Of a DNA stretch of 64,000 bases, positions 1-11,135 are shown one piece after another. The notes under the pieces were generated by a model. That model saw nothing but the letters and a program-made list of their open reading frames with translations. It did not search any database and was not told where the DNA came from. Position 1 is the stretch's first letter, and the number at the start of each line of letters is the position of its first letter. Location of the stretch: the NCBI GenBank assembly GCA_038049695.1, contig CP142461.1, forward strand, positions 27,535,001 through 27,599,000, read 5' to 3'. This stretch comes from Cinnamomum chago (Eukaryota; Streptophyta; Magnoliopsida; Laurales; Lauraceae). The translations under genes were made by a program, and so were the position numbers.

Positions 1-706
1 GCGGAAATCAGCAGATGGCCCGAGAATGCCTCATAGCCGTAACACCTGGGGGAGCGGAGCCGAGACAGGTGCATATGGCCGAGCTTGAAGCCGAGATTGA
101 GGATGTTGGGCGGACGACAGGGCAGAAAAGCATAGAGGACCTCACCGAGGTCAGGATCAATCCCGAGGACGCCGAGCGCTACTTCATGCTGGGTAGCCAG
201 CTCCCCGACACCGAGAAGGCCGAGCTGCTAGACTTCCTACTTCTGAATAAGGATGTCTTCGCCTGGACTCCATATGAGATGCCAGGAATCGACCCCAAGG
301 TCATGTGTCACAAGCTGAATGTGGATCCCGGACACAAGCCCATAGTGCAGAAGGCTCGTAGGACGGGGATCCCGCAGACAGAGGCAGTAATCGAAGAGGT
401 GGATAAGCTCCTCGAGGCTGGAGCGATCCGCGAGGTGCACTATCCCCAGTGGCTCGCCAACACAGTGGTGGTAAAAAAGAAAAGCGGCAAATGGAGGGTC
501 TGCGTGGATTTCACCGACCTCAACAAAGCTTGCCCCAAGGACAGCTTCCCCCTCCCAAAGATCGATCAGATGATCGACGCCACCTCGGGATATGACAGGA
601 TGAGCTTCCTAGACGCCTACCGAGGTTACCATCAGATCCCGCTGCACGAATCAGATGAGGAAAGAACTGCATTTATAACACCTCGAGGCATCTACTGTTA
701 CAAGGT
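1..706 (+). pseudogene. Tat-type polyprotein, first part: protease-RT linker and N-terminal reverse transcriptase
   Basis: The frame is open from the window edge, so this is the middle of a polyprotein whose gag and protease lie to the left. From about residue 80 of the visible part there is typical gypsy RT entry sequence (DVFAWTPYEMPGIDP), followed by the RT core around residues 158-230 with WRVCVDFTDLNKACPKDSFP and FLDAYRGYHQIPL. The protein stops making sense after GIYCYKV because a solo LTR begins at 707. The frame resumes at 3942 with [15 protein letters not shown]. The enzyme would copy element RNA into cDNA inside a virus-like particle in the cytoplasm. It cannot work here because the RT fold is split. 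Start codon unknown; confident on family. Confidence 0.93.
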
Positions 707-3700
707 TGTAAGACCCCGACCCGAGTGAACCCGATTAGTGCTAATTTAGTTGCGTGTTAGTACTAAGCTCGATTAGTGATTTTGACTAAGTGGAGTTTGG
801 ATTAGCTTTGTTTATAGTTTTGGGCTAATTTGAATGTTTTGATTTGCTTTGTGCTAGTAGGGCCCTTTGGGGGTTCCCTTTCTTGACATTGCATATGTTT
901 GAGGATTTATCGGAGGTTTTTACATTCATGATTTTAATCCCGTTTTACTCGCTTTGATGATCCCTACAACTTTTATGTTGATCCCGTTTTCGTTTGAGAT
1001 CCCGAAACCCGAATTCTTGGCCTTGAGGGCAAAACAGTCATTTCACACCAAATCTGTACCCAAACTCAATATTCTCGAAACCCGCGAAACATATACTTTT
1101 TGGAAACTAGATATTTCGACGAACATTTCTTCCTTCTTCGTCGAATTCATCCGAGGTTCCGATAGAGATGATTTCAGCCCATTTAGTTCCTTTAGTAGTG
1201 GGACCCAATTCATTGTTAACAAAGGGGAAGCCATTAACCCATTCACTTCACTTCCATTTTTCCAGCACAAGAGGTGAGAGCTAGGGTTTCCTTCATCTTC
1301 TTCTTGCTCTTGCCTTTTATCACTCAATCCACTCTCAAGCTTGCACCAAGAGAAGATTAGAGATCATTATCTTCTTCCTCATCACCTTAACTCTCCATTG
1401 ACACCATTGCTAGAGAAAAGCATTCATCACAAGACCTTCTTTGAGCTCACCATTGCCATTAGAGGACCTTGCAAGTAAGTAAACCCCTTCATCTCCTAGA
1501 TTGGTGTTCCTCTAACCCTATAGGAGCTTCACCTTCATTATTGGAAGGTTTCTTGGTGATTTCATTGTTTGACCATGTTAGGGTTTTATTTGAGGATTTT
1601 GCCTTGTAGCTTGGATTCATTGTCTTGGAAGACTTGATAGAGCTTGATTTCTTTGTTAGAAGACCTAAGGCAAGTGAATAAATGATGTTCCTAAGCTTTT
1701 ATTGATTTTTGGACATTTTCCATTAATGTGCATTTATTGCTTTAATTTGAAATGAATGCTCATGATAAGTATTAATGACACATTTATAATCTTGGAGAAG
1801 TAGTGGTTTATGGCAATGAATGTCTTCTTGTTTTGTTGCAAAGGTATATATAGATTGTGAAATGGTTCCCTTCTCCTTTTTCCTTGTGTTGAATGCATGG
1901 TTGATGAAGGAGAATATGGTTGATTTGATGGAGGATTTGTTGTAGTTTGGAGGGAGAAATAGGCCCCTCATTTGATGTGTAAGAAGGGCTAAAAGAAGGT
2001 TGTAAAAAGGAAGAGAAAGAGAGGAACTGAACTGCCCGAAATTCAGTTTCTGGACAGTTCGCTCGAGCGACCTTGACAGTTCGTTCGAGCGACCTGTCCA
2101 GAAAAGGATACGGTTTTCCAGCAGCTTGGTCGCTCGAACGCATTTTAATATCCGCTTGACCGATGGGTTCGCTCGAGCGAACCCTTCGATTCGCTCGAGC
2201 GATGCGGTCTGCCTGAACTGTTTTAATGCACTAGTATAGAAATTTCGACCGATCGATCGGCCCTTCGGTCCGATCGATCAGTGAATTTTGAGATTTTTTT
2301 TATGATTCTTGGTTCTAGGTGGGACCTTGGCTACCCTCCTTGGACTCACTTGACTATATGTGAGCACGTCTTGAGCCGATGCTCCTCACGGTTGGTTTGG
2401 TAACATCGATGTTCACTTCATTCAATCATGAACGGGATGGAATGACGCGATATCTTCTTTATATCTAAATACAAGACTTTTTCCTTAGTTATCGTGAATT
2501 CTATTCCTTTCGATGACTGAGTAGGTTGCTCGATGTCTCCGAATTAACATCATACCTAGGACGGACCGTTTATAGTATTGATTTTCTATCATAACATCTA
2601 GTTATAACCATAAGCTCATTTTAAGTTTTGAAAATTGTAAAAGTGCATAAGGAGCCCGGGATGTCTTCAACTCAAGGAGTACCAAGTCATATCTATGATC
2701 GACATACGGGACCCCTATTCACTCAATTAGATCTTAAAACATTTATCTTTCCCGAATTGGTATAGTTCATCATATTTCTCTATTTCCAAGATTTACATGT
2801 CATGAGTTGTTTTCCCGAAAGCATGATAGTAGCATTGACTTGTCTCGAAATGTATTGCCCGACATGAAATGACAGCGTGCCCTTGAGCACCCCCGTTTTA
2901 CCCGTTTATTTACTGTACTCGATTTACTTGCATATGTCTCGATGTGTTATTTATCCTATGAGTCGGCATCACTAAGCTTGGACACCTTGTTGGTTTGATC
3001 CACCGACTTGGAAATCCCTCTCCCGTCCCGCCAGCTGCAGTTTGGATCCCGATGCCCGGTTTATTACCGTGGTCCCGTCCCGATACCCGGTTCGCTACCG
3101 TGGTCCCGTTCCCGTATAATTATATTGTATATATGTATACGTTGTTTCTCCTCACCTTGCGTGACTGAGATCAACGTCCCGTGATACTGTTGTCACTTTA
3201 GTGACAGAGGACTTAGCTTTATGTGATTGCCACCTTGTTATTCCCGATTCCTTGGATACCTCATATATTTTTATCTTGTTTACTTGTTTTATAGCAAATG
3301 ATTTACCTGTTTTATGAGAGTTCTTGTTTAAACAGATTTCTATGCTTTTCAACAGATTTCATCTATTATATGTTGTTGCATCTTTTCATTCTCTTGCCAG
3401 ACCGTCGTGTCTGATCCTTTGCTTTGGTACTCAGGTCCCGTTGCCGGTTTCCTTGAAGAGGAGCCGGAGGAGGCGGTAGGTGAGCTGCAGCCTCTAGTTG
3501 AGTGGCGTGCTGACGATGTCATGTAGACATCGGGTTGCCAAGAGGCGTAACATTTTGGAGAGGACTTATTAACCATTCTTTTGGGTTACTCTTTTGTAGT
3601 ATTGGCCTTTGTTGGCCTCTAATTTTGGGGAATGTAACTAAATGATATTTTGTCTAACTTTAACAACTTTTGGGAAACTTGCTTTAGATCATTGCTCATT

Positions 3701-3941
3701 CTGATCCAGTTTTGATATTTAATATTAATGCTTGCATGATTAGAGATAGTCTACTATTTGATTTGCTACACGCTTCCGCACTCAACAGAAATATTCATGC
3801 AAGGTTGTGATATCCTCACCGCGGACACCTGTGGGAAATTGAATAAATTAAATATGGTGGATGTAGATAATCCTCACCAATCATCATCCACCCATTAGTC
3901 CCGATCCCGGATTGGGGATTTCCCGGTCCGGGGTCGCGACA
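707..3941 (+). mobile_element. Del/Tekay-like solo LTR nested in the Tat RT gene
   Basis: It begins TGTAAGACCCCGACCC and ends GGTCCGGGGTCGCGACA, so it has TG...CA ends with near-inverted termini. It is flanked by perfect 5-bp duplications AAGGT (702-706 and 3942-3946). Removing the element and one AAGGT restores the RT frame YCYK-VMPFG. There is no second copy of either end and no coding domain inside, so a 3.2-kb solo LTR left by LTR-LTR recombination is the simplest reading. LTRs starting TGTAA(G/C)ACCCC and ending GGGTCG(C/T)GACA are usual for Del/Tekay chromoviruses. A related LTR at 38517 and a more distant one at 19777 are in this window. A 32-bp duplication with CCGTGGTCCCGT lies at about 3049-3115. 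Lineage is inferred, the boundaries are seen. Confidence 0.9.
2051..2283. repeat. Cluster of CpG-rich palindromes in the solo LTR
   Basis: Five copies of a TCGCTCGAGCGA-type palindrome occur within 150 bp: perfect at 2059-2070 and 2191-2202, a perfect 20-bp version GGGTTCGCTCGAGCGAACCC at 2165-2184, and imperfect copies at 2081-2092 and about 2130-2140. A second core follows: CCGATCGATCGG at 2249-2260 (perfect) and a decayed copy at about 2270-2281. They lie in the middle of the LTR, well downstream of where the related LTR at 38517 has its TATA box. Function unknown. Confidence 0.9.
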
Positions 3942-6662
3942 AAGGTGATGCCCTTCGGATTGAAGAATGCCGGGGCAACGTATCAGCGGATGGTCACGAG
4001 AATGTTCCAGAACCAGCTCGGGAAGACGATGGAGGTCTATATTGATGACATGGTAGTCAAGTCCAAGGAGTCGAAGAACCACCTGACAGACCTACGCCAA
4101 ACATTTGCCATCCTCCGAAAGTTCCAGCTCAAACTAAATGCTTCCAAGTGTGCGTTTGGCGTCGGTTCGGGCAAATTCCTGGGCAGCTTGGTGACCAGAA
4201 GAGGGATCAAGGCTAATCCCGAACAGATTGCAGCCATCCAGCGCCCCACCTCGGCCAAGCAAGTCCAGCGACTCATAGGAATGGCTGCTGCACTCAACCG
4301 CTTCATCAGCCGAGCCTCGGATAAGTGCCGCCCTTTCTTTCAGCTCCTGAAGAAAAGTTCCAAGTTCCAATGGACTCCTGAATGCGACTTGGCACTAGAA
4401 ACGCTCAAAAGGTACCTCTCCTCACCGCCACTTTTGTCCACTCAGTCGCAAGACGATTTTCTCTATCTTTACCTTGCAGTCTCGGACCATGCGGTGAGCT
4501 CGGTGCTGGTTCGAGAAAGCAACAAGCAGCAGTACCCCATCTATTACACCAGCAAAACCCTGCTCGACGCTGAGACCAGGTACCTACCACTTGAGAAGCT
4601 AGCACTGGCACTGATCAGCGCCTCTCGCAAGCTCTCCCATTACTTCCAGACACACACGGTGGTGGTCATCACGGAATTCCCACTCAAATCTCTCTTCCGC
4701 AAGGCGGACTTTTCTGGCCGCATCTCCAAGTGGGCCGTCGAACTAGGTCAGTTCGATATCCAATATCAACCCAGAACGGCGATCAAGGCACAGGTCCTGG
4801 CAGACTTCGTCGTCGAATTCACCTCTCCTAGTTCGGCACCGACCTCGCTCGATACCGAACTGGGGGACCCCAAGAGCAATGATGAAGCTGAAACCGAGAC
4901 CGAGGAAGACCAGTCTTGGAAAAAATTCCTTGAGTCAGCCTGGAAAGTCTTCGTTGACGGATCGTCAACTACCAGAAGAGCAGGCGCCGACGTTGTCTTT
5001 CAATCTCCAGAAGGACTAGTCATTTAGCAAGCACTGACCCTGGACTTCAAGGCATCAAATAATGAAGCAGAATATGAAGCACTGATCGTCGGTCTCGGCA
5101 GTGCAAAGGTGCTGGGGGCGCGTCGGGTGGCAGTCTTCAGTGACTCCCAGTTGGTGACGAGCCAGCTGAGCGGAGACTACCAAGCCAGAGATGAAAGGAT
5201 GATGGCCTACCTAGCCCACACCAGGCAGCTCCTCTCCCAGTTTGAAAAAGCTGAAGTCAGGCAAATCGGCAGGGAGTCCAATCGCCATGCAGACGCCCTG
5301 GCAAGCTTGGCCTCGGCCGTAGAAGCTGGGAAGAGAAGGACAGTGGATGTGGGGGCGCTGGAAAGACCGAGCATAGAGCTCCTTCCAGTTCGGCAAGTAT
5401 TGCGCACCGATCTCGGCCCAAGCTGGATGGACCCAATCGTGACATTTTTTAGAGAAGATAAGCTCCCTGAAGACAAGACTGAAGCTCACAAGGTCAGGCT
5501 GAAAGCAGCTCACTTCTGGCTATCACCGGATGAAAAGCTCTACAGAAAATCCTATTTAGGACCATACCTCCAATGCGTCCATCCGAGCAAAGTGGAAGAC
5601 TTCCTCTTTGAAATTCACGAGGGAATCTGTGGAAGCCACATCGGGGGAAGATCACTGGCTTACAAAGCTATCAGCCAGGGCTACTGGTGGCCCTACATGC
5701 AAAAAGATGCCCAGATCTACGCCAGGAAATGCGAAAAATGCCAGAAGTTCTCCCATTCCCTTCACCAGCCAGCTCGGGACCTTAGCCCTATCTCTAGTCC
5801 TTGGCCCTTCGCTCAATGGGGACTAGACATTGTGGGGCCTCTTCACCGAACTCCAGGAAACAAGAGATGGCTGATGGTGGGCACCGATTACTTCACAAAA
5901 TGGATTGAGGCGGAGGCCTTATCCTCCATCATCGAGCACGACACAAAGAATTTCGTATGGAGGAACATCGTCACACGATTAGGGATCCCCAGGACCCTGG
6001 TCTCGGACAACGGAACCCAGTTCGATTCAAAATTCTTCAAAAACTTCTGCCAGGAGCTCGGCATCAGGAACCTCTATGCAACCCCGGCCTACCCACAGAG
6101 CAATGGGCAGGCGGAAATCTCAAACAAAGTGGTCCTGGAAGGACTGAAGAAAGGGCTCGATAAAGCTAAAGGCAGGTGGACAGAAGAATTGCCAAGTGTC
6201 CTTTGGGCGTACAGAACCACCCCGAGGCGATCCACCTCGGCAACCCCTTTTTCATTAGCCTACGGGATGGAGGCTGTAATCCCTCTCGAGGTCGGCCTCC
6301 TGACCTTAAGGACGAATCTATTCGATCAAGGGCAGAACGAGATAAACCTCGCCAGAGAGCTCGACCTGGCCGAGGAACGAAGGGAAGCAGCGTCCGTGCG
6401 TCTGGCAGCCTATCAGCAGCAGCTGTCCCGAGGATATAATCAGAAGGTTAGAGAAAGAAGGTTCTTGGTTGGAGAACTAGTCTTAAAGAAAGCGCTCCCA
6501 GCTGATAAAGATCCTAATGAAGGCAAACTTGCGCCGAACTGGCTCGGCCCCTACAAAGTGGTCTCAGTCTCAGGAAGGTCGGCCTACAGACTTGAAGGGA
6601 TGGATGGCAAGGAGTTGCCACGACCATGGAACGCTGCGCACCTCAAGAAATATTACTTCTAG
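3942..6662 (+). pseudogene. Tat-type polyprotein, second part: RT palm, RNase H and integrase
   Basis: Continues the RT after the solo LTR. The catalytic YIDD box is at 4038-4049, followed by the RT connection and its RNase H-like part ([14 protein letters not shown], about 4550). A second RNase H follows, with FVDGSS near 4950, NNEAEYEAL near 5055, FSDSQLV near 5140 and NRHADALA near 5283; two RNase H domains are a mark of the Tat lineage. The integrase has its zinc-binding His/Cys module at about 5600-5750 (CEKCQ) and the DDE residues in WGLDIVGPL (~5820), SDNGTQF (~6003) and GQAEISNK (~6106). It ends AAHLKKYYF, the usual Tat end. A TAG at 5025-5027 breaks the frame between VI and QALTL inside the second RNase H, probably a GAG to TAG change. 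The frame is otherwise open to 6662, so this copy decayed only lightly apart from that stop and the nested LTR. Confidence 0.95.
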
Positions 6663-6740
6663 ATTGTACTCAAAATGATTGATCAATAAAGAAGAGCCTT
6701 TTGACAAAGATCTGCCTTATGTCCTTCCAGTTGAAAACAA

Positions 6741-7125
6741 GGCTCCGGCCCTCGCGCCAGCCTCCTTGAGTTCGGTCACAGGACCAACTCCCCAAGGCTC
6801 CGGCCCTCGCGCCAGCCTCCTTGAGTTCGGTCACAGGACCAACCCCCCAAGGCTCCGGCCCTCGCGCCAGCCTCCTTGAGTTCGATCACAGGACCAACTC
6901 CCCAAGGCTTCGGCCCTCGCGCCAGCCTCCTTGAGTTCGGTCACAGGACCAACTCCCCAAGGCTCCGGCCCTCGCGCCAGCCACCTTGAGTTCGGTCACA
7001 GGACCAACTCCCCAAGGCTCCGGTCCTCGCGCCAAGCCTCCTTGAGTTCGGTCACAGGACCAACTCCCCAAGGCACCGGCCCTCGCGCCAGCCTCCTAGA
7101 AGCCAGTCACAAGACCAAGGCTCTG
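6741..7125. repeat. Seven tandem copies of a 55-bp GC-rich unit
   Basis: Units begin with GGCTCCGGCCCTCGCGCCAG at 6741, 6796, 6851, 6906, 6961 and 7016, with a final one at about 7072 that is one base longer and then decays. Spacing is 55 bp, which is not a multiple of three, so the ORFs across it are frame artefacts. The array sits right after pol and before the 3' end of the antisense gene. Such tandem arrays in the region between pol and the 3' LTR are common in Tat elements. Confidence 0.95.
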
Positions 7126-7493
7126 TCCCTCACAGCAACTCCGAGCAACAATCACCACGGGATGCGAATAGGGCCATCCGCGAAGGCACAGAGTTCGGCC
7201 TACGCACAAGTTTGGTCCAAGCCCAGCTCTCCAGCGAACGGGCCGCATCTCGGGGTATGAGCCGAAACTAACTGCAAATTCCTTCCTGAGAAAGAAGGGT
7301 TAAAGTCTAGATGCTCTACCGACCTCAAAGACTTGCAAGATTTCGCACCAAAACATCCACATCACATAGCAGGGAGAAAGAGATAGGAAAACAGTTGGTG
7401 AATCAAAAAGAAAAATTCATTAATGGAGGAATGGATACAGAGCTTTCTATACAATCCGAAAGAAAAGAAAAAATTACATAAGAGATAAAAATC
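7126..7493. other. Spacer between tandem array and antisense gene
   Basis: No coding signal. It should contain the 3' untranslated region and polyadenylation signals of the antisense gene, whose stop codon is at 7494-7496, and the end of the sense transcript leader toward the array. Nothing else recognised. Confidence 0.5.
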
Positions 7494-9885
7494 CTATGGC
7501 TTCTCGAGCGCCGCTTCTTTATTTTCTGGAGCTGGAGGATCTGATGGGGCAGGAGCATCAGATGGAGGAGCCAGAGGAGGAGCCTGGGTCGCTTCGGCCT
7601 CGATGGGGGTCGGAGGAGGAGGGGGCACGTCTGGAACTTCGGTAGGGGTCCCGGGAGGATTGGAGCCAGGCTCTGATTCTGAACCCGGCACTGCAGGCTG
7701 GAACTTGGGAAGGTCCGCGAATATGGGATCGTCCTCAGAAATCCCATACTTGCGGAGAACCTCCTTACACCCCATCTCAAACAGCACCGGGCTCAGATCC
7801 ATGATTTGAGCCGTATACTCCTCCGACGCCCAGTCCACCCCCTCTTGATAAGCTTTTGCGGCTTGGGCCCTCAGGGTGGACTCGACATCGGCCTTCTCTT
7901 TCCTGGAGGCCTCGAGCTCGGACTCCTTCCTGGCCAACTCGTTCTGCTTTCCAGCAAGCTCGGCCTCCCTCTTGGCGAGCTCGGTCCCCTTTTCGGCGAG
8001 CTCGGCCTCCAGAGTGGCCGCCCTCTTGGCCTTATCGTCAAAGGCGCCCCTCAAATTTTTGTTCTCGCCTCGCAACTTGATAATTTCGGCCTTTGCCGCT
8101 TGTTGCTCAGTTGCAGACTGAGCGAGCTTCTCCTCCGCCTTCTTTATTTCGGCCGCGCTGGCCTCCAGCGCGCCCCCCATCTTCTTCTTCTCCTTCTCCA
8201 GGGCGGCGATATAGGCAGTCCTTTCCGCCAGCCTATCCCTTAGCACCTGAGTCCTCTGTACATTCTACAAAAGGATAAAAATAGTAAGGGGATCGATCGA
8301 TTCAAGCAACCAGGGGGCAGAAATTTGAAACCAGGAGGAAGAAGACTACCTCAAGTGACGCCCTCATCGTCTGATGAAGTAGACTCGCCGACGCAACCTT
8401 CTTGTGCTTCTCCATGTCCAAGGGGAGGGCACATCCCCGGCCAAGGGTCACGACCGACTCCCAGCTGGAGCCCAGCATCTCCCCCATGGTCATGGGCTCG
8501 TTGGGGTTGAGGTCGAAGTTGGGCATCCAAGGTGCCGGCACTGAAGGCTGGGCCTGCGACTCCGCTCCCTGGGGCCTCCCCTCCACGCCCGCCAGGCGAG
8601 GCCTCTTCTCGGGAGGGGGCCCCTCGCCCTCCTTTCTGGCCTCAACGGGCCGAGACCAGGTATCCCTCTGCGGCTGCGGCAGAGCTTCCTTCGTGGGCTC
8701 GACCACCCGCGACCTGCTGTCCTTGAGCGGACGAGATTCCTTGGGCTGCCAGACCTCCTTGGGGGGTTCCACCGACCTCCCCTTCTTAGCTTTTGAGGAG
8801 GCGGCCCCAACCGCTCCCGACGCTGCTCCCGACGAGACGGAGGAAGCAGCCGCTGCGGAGCCTTGGGAGGCACCCGACCCACTGGGGGCACGATTGGAGG
8901 CGGGGGGAGCTCGGCCCGCAAAAATCGCAGCACCCAAGTTCTTCAAGGGGGGGGGCGCTGTCCTTCCATCTCTTCCTCTTCTTCTCCTCTTTGACCTCGG
9001 GAGGGAGGGCTGTCGGTAATGACAATCGGGTCTTGAGGCTCCGTGGCTTGGCCGCTGGTCTCGGCAAGTGCGAGTACGACCTCCCCTACCGGTGCGAGGG
9101 GGACCTCGGCAGTCTTACTAGTATAAGACCGGTACCGCAAGTTGTACCCAAGAAGAGAGAAGGCAGCTCGGTCGTGGTGACCGTGGTAACTGCTAATCTT
9201 CTCCAACCACGCGTCGTTCCTCTTCCACTTGTCGAAATTGGCCTCCCTCCTCCTCTTCTGAATGCCTGCGTAAGAAAACAGCAAGGGCGTCAGCTTGGCA
9301 TAAAGAAAAGAGCAAAAACAGCACGAAGGACAGGTATTTACTGGGAGGGGCCCCAGGTTTCCGTGGGACCTGGATTCTCCTCTCCACTTCGGTCTCGGTA
9401 CCCTTGAACTCCCAGTTCCCCGAGACCAAGATCCGTTCGTATCCGGCGTACTTGTTCGAGTCCTCTAGGGCATTCACCAAGGGCCGACGCCTGGGCTTCA
9501 CCCGGAGATAGTAAAAATCCTCACCCCCTGCAGCTTTGCAGATGTCATAAACATCTTCTATGTCATGTACCCCGAGATCGATGTCGAGGATCTAGTTTAG
9601 CTCCGCCATGCCCATTATAATCTTGAAACCATTCGACATCAACTGGAAGGGGCAGATGTGCCACGCATTGAGGCAGGACCGGAGGAGCTGATGGATGGGG
9701 AACCTGACCCCCCCTTCACACACTGACAGCAGGGTGAAAGGCATCCAGTTGTTGTACCGGGTAAGGCCACCAGGAAGGTCCCCGAGGTCGTCAGGTTTAA
9801 CCAAGACGTCGGCCGGGATCTTAAACGACGACCTAAAGGCTTCCAAGGCTGCAGGACCCTCTAACCAGTGGCTATAAATCCCCAT
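7494..9885 (-). pseudogene. Spliced antisense gene of the Tat element (putative gypsy-type transposon domain plus coiled coil)
   Basis: Three exons can be read on the minus strand: 9885-9342, 9265-8350 and 8264-7494. Both introns (76 and 85 nt) start with GT, end with AG, and join the frames exactly. The product would be about 743 residues. The first exon holds RFPIHQLLRSCLNAWHICP and QLMSNGFKIIMG, resembling the Pfam 'putative gypsy type transposon' family (Transposase_28). The middle is Ser/Ala/Pro-rich and charged. The last exon has a long Ala/Glu/Lys coiled coil (ALEASAAEIKKAEEKLAQSA) and a Pro-rich tail. Two defects: a TAG at 9594-9592, and a 1-base indel in a run of nine Gs (8947-8955). 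Function of this protein in Tat elements is not established. Gene structure is well supported, the domain name moderately. Confidence 0.85.
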
Positions 9886-10164
9886 TTCTTGGAAGGATAG
9901 GAGGCAGGTGACTAAGAATGAAAAACTGGAAAAACCCTAAAAGACCTAAACCTTCTGAAAGCGAAGAGAAGAAAGGAGGCACAAAGAAATAGCAGAGAGA
10001 GAAGACTCACAGAAAGGATGCTGAAGATTACTGAGGACGGAGAAGCAGAAGGCTAGAAAGAATTCGTGTTTCAGCAAAATCTGTGGCAGAACTTTGTCTT
10101 CAACAGAGCTCTCCTTCTCAGGCAAACAGCCAAGGTAAAAGAGAAAGGGAAGGGGGCGCTTCCA

Positions 10165-10172
10165 TTTTTATA
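10165..10172 (-). promoter_or_regulatory. TATA box for the antisense gene
   Basis: On the minus strand TATAAAAA lies in CCCTCTATAAAAATGG, about 280 bp upstream of the first ATG at 9885. It is the only clear TATA sequence between that ATG and the LTR, so it is the likely core promoter. The 5' leader (about 9886-10140) has no other strong feature. Confidence 0.6.
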
Positions 10173-10477
10173 GAGGGAACACCCCTATTCATTACCCTGC
10201 CACGCGTCGTTTCGATCCCGGCGACCGACCAGACAGGAGACTCCACGTGGCGGCAACGGTTCGCCTTCCCCCACGCCTCTGGTACGATATTTATCACCTC
10301 GGACATACGGAACGGCGTCCCACGTGCTTGACAGAGCGAAGCCATTATGGTGCCCTATTTATTGCCTAGGGCAGACGGAGGGGCGTCATGATGAGAATCT
10401 CATAAAAGCAAGATACGAAAAGACGGCCCCATCGCTTCCGAATCGTATCTCCCGACCCCGGACTAAGCCCAAGGGGT

Positions 10478-10494
10478 CGAGAGATTAGGGGCAA
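10478..10494 (+). promoter_or_regulatory. Polypurine tract of the Tat element
   Basis: GAGAGATTAGGGGCAAT directly precedes the first base of the 3' LTR (TGTGTGGGGTCG). A purine-rich stretch at this spot primes plus-strand cDNA synthesis. Confidence 0.65.
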
Positions 10495-11135
10495 TTGTGT
10501 GGGGTCGTTCGGTGCTCGCGGATTTAGGTGGGGTCACCCTCTAGTCTCGGTTACCATTGGTCTCGGCACCGCTCAAGGTCGGCCGCAACGTCATCTAGGA
10601 AGAATCGTAGGGCGAGTCTCGGTGGCTACGTCACGAGTCCCGACCTCGGCCTCAGCCTCTTTCTGATCTCGGCCCCTGTCACTCAGCCATTAATGTGGCC
10701 ATATATGCGCTGTCATGACGGGATCGGCAAACTGACAACAGAGTGGGCGCCGGACCTAGATAAGGAGCACGCCTTATCTAAAGTCATGTCCATAGGCAAG
10801 GGGTACTGGTCCGATGGGACATTCCCTTTTTACCTACCCCCACTCAGGAGGTACGAATACACGCTGATGGGACTGCCATCCCTTCATGTGGACAGTGCCA
10901 TGATGACTCTCACGTCTATATATATTGAATGAAGGAAAACCATGCGAGGTAGCATAATCCTCCCCTCCCAGAACTCTCTTTCTCCATTCTCTTTCAGTTC
11001 TCACACTGACTTGAGCGTCGGAGGGCCTTCGGCTGCCCATAGCCAGGGTCTCTGACTGTCATCTTCTTCCTTTCAGGTCATTGGAGGCCCGATCCTTTCC
11101 CTTCGTCTTCCCCAAATCCTCAAATCAGGAGCTTG
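10495..11135 (+). repeat. 3' LTR of the Tat element (right end approximate)
   Basis: It starts TGTGTGGGG right after the polypurine tract. A TATATATAT box is at 10917-10925, followed about 70 bp later by CTCTTTCTCCATTCTC and then the lineage-typical CTTGAGCGTCGGAGGGCC. No CA end with a matching TSD is seen. The sequence turns AT-rich and unlike the element after about 11135, so the end may be truncated. The 5' partner is outside the window. Confidence 0.7.

Larger units (their letters stand above)
1..11135 (+). mobile_element. Tat-lineage Ty3/gypsy LTR retrotransposon, left part outside the window
   Basis: The order is pol (RT, RNase H, integrase), 55-bp tandem repeats, a long gene in antisense orientation, a purine-rich tract and one LTR. 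An antisense ORF between pol and the 3' LTR is a known trait of Tat-type elements (Retand, Grande and relatives). The gag, protease and 5' LTR lie left of the window. The R/U5 part of the LTR carries the phrase CTTGAGCGTCGGAGGG, common in this lineage. The element is dead: pol has an in-frame stop and a nested solo LTR, and the antisense gene has one stop and one frameshift. The right end is approximate because no second LTR or TSD is visible to fix it. Confidence 0.85.

Noticed and set aside
707-3941. Reading the 3.2-kb insert as a complete non-LTR or TRIM-type element
   Set aside because: No internal terminal repeats, primer site or poly(A); TG...CA ends and a 5-bp TSD fit a solo LTR better.
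6886-7071. Open frames with periodic protein repeats across the 55-bp array
   Set aside because: They come from the tandem DNA repeat; the unit is not a multiple of three and the frames end at random.
8402-9019. Long plus-strand frames opposite the antisense gene (7806-8243, 8402-9019, 8793-9407)
   Set aside because: GC-rich shadows of the minus-strand exons without motifs of their own.
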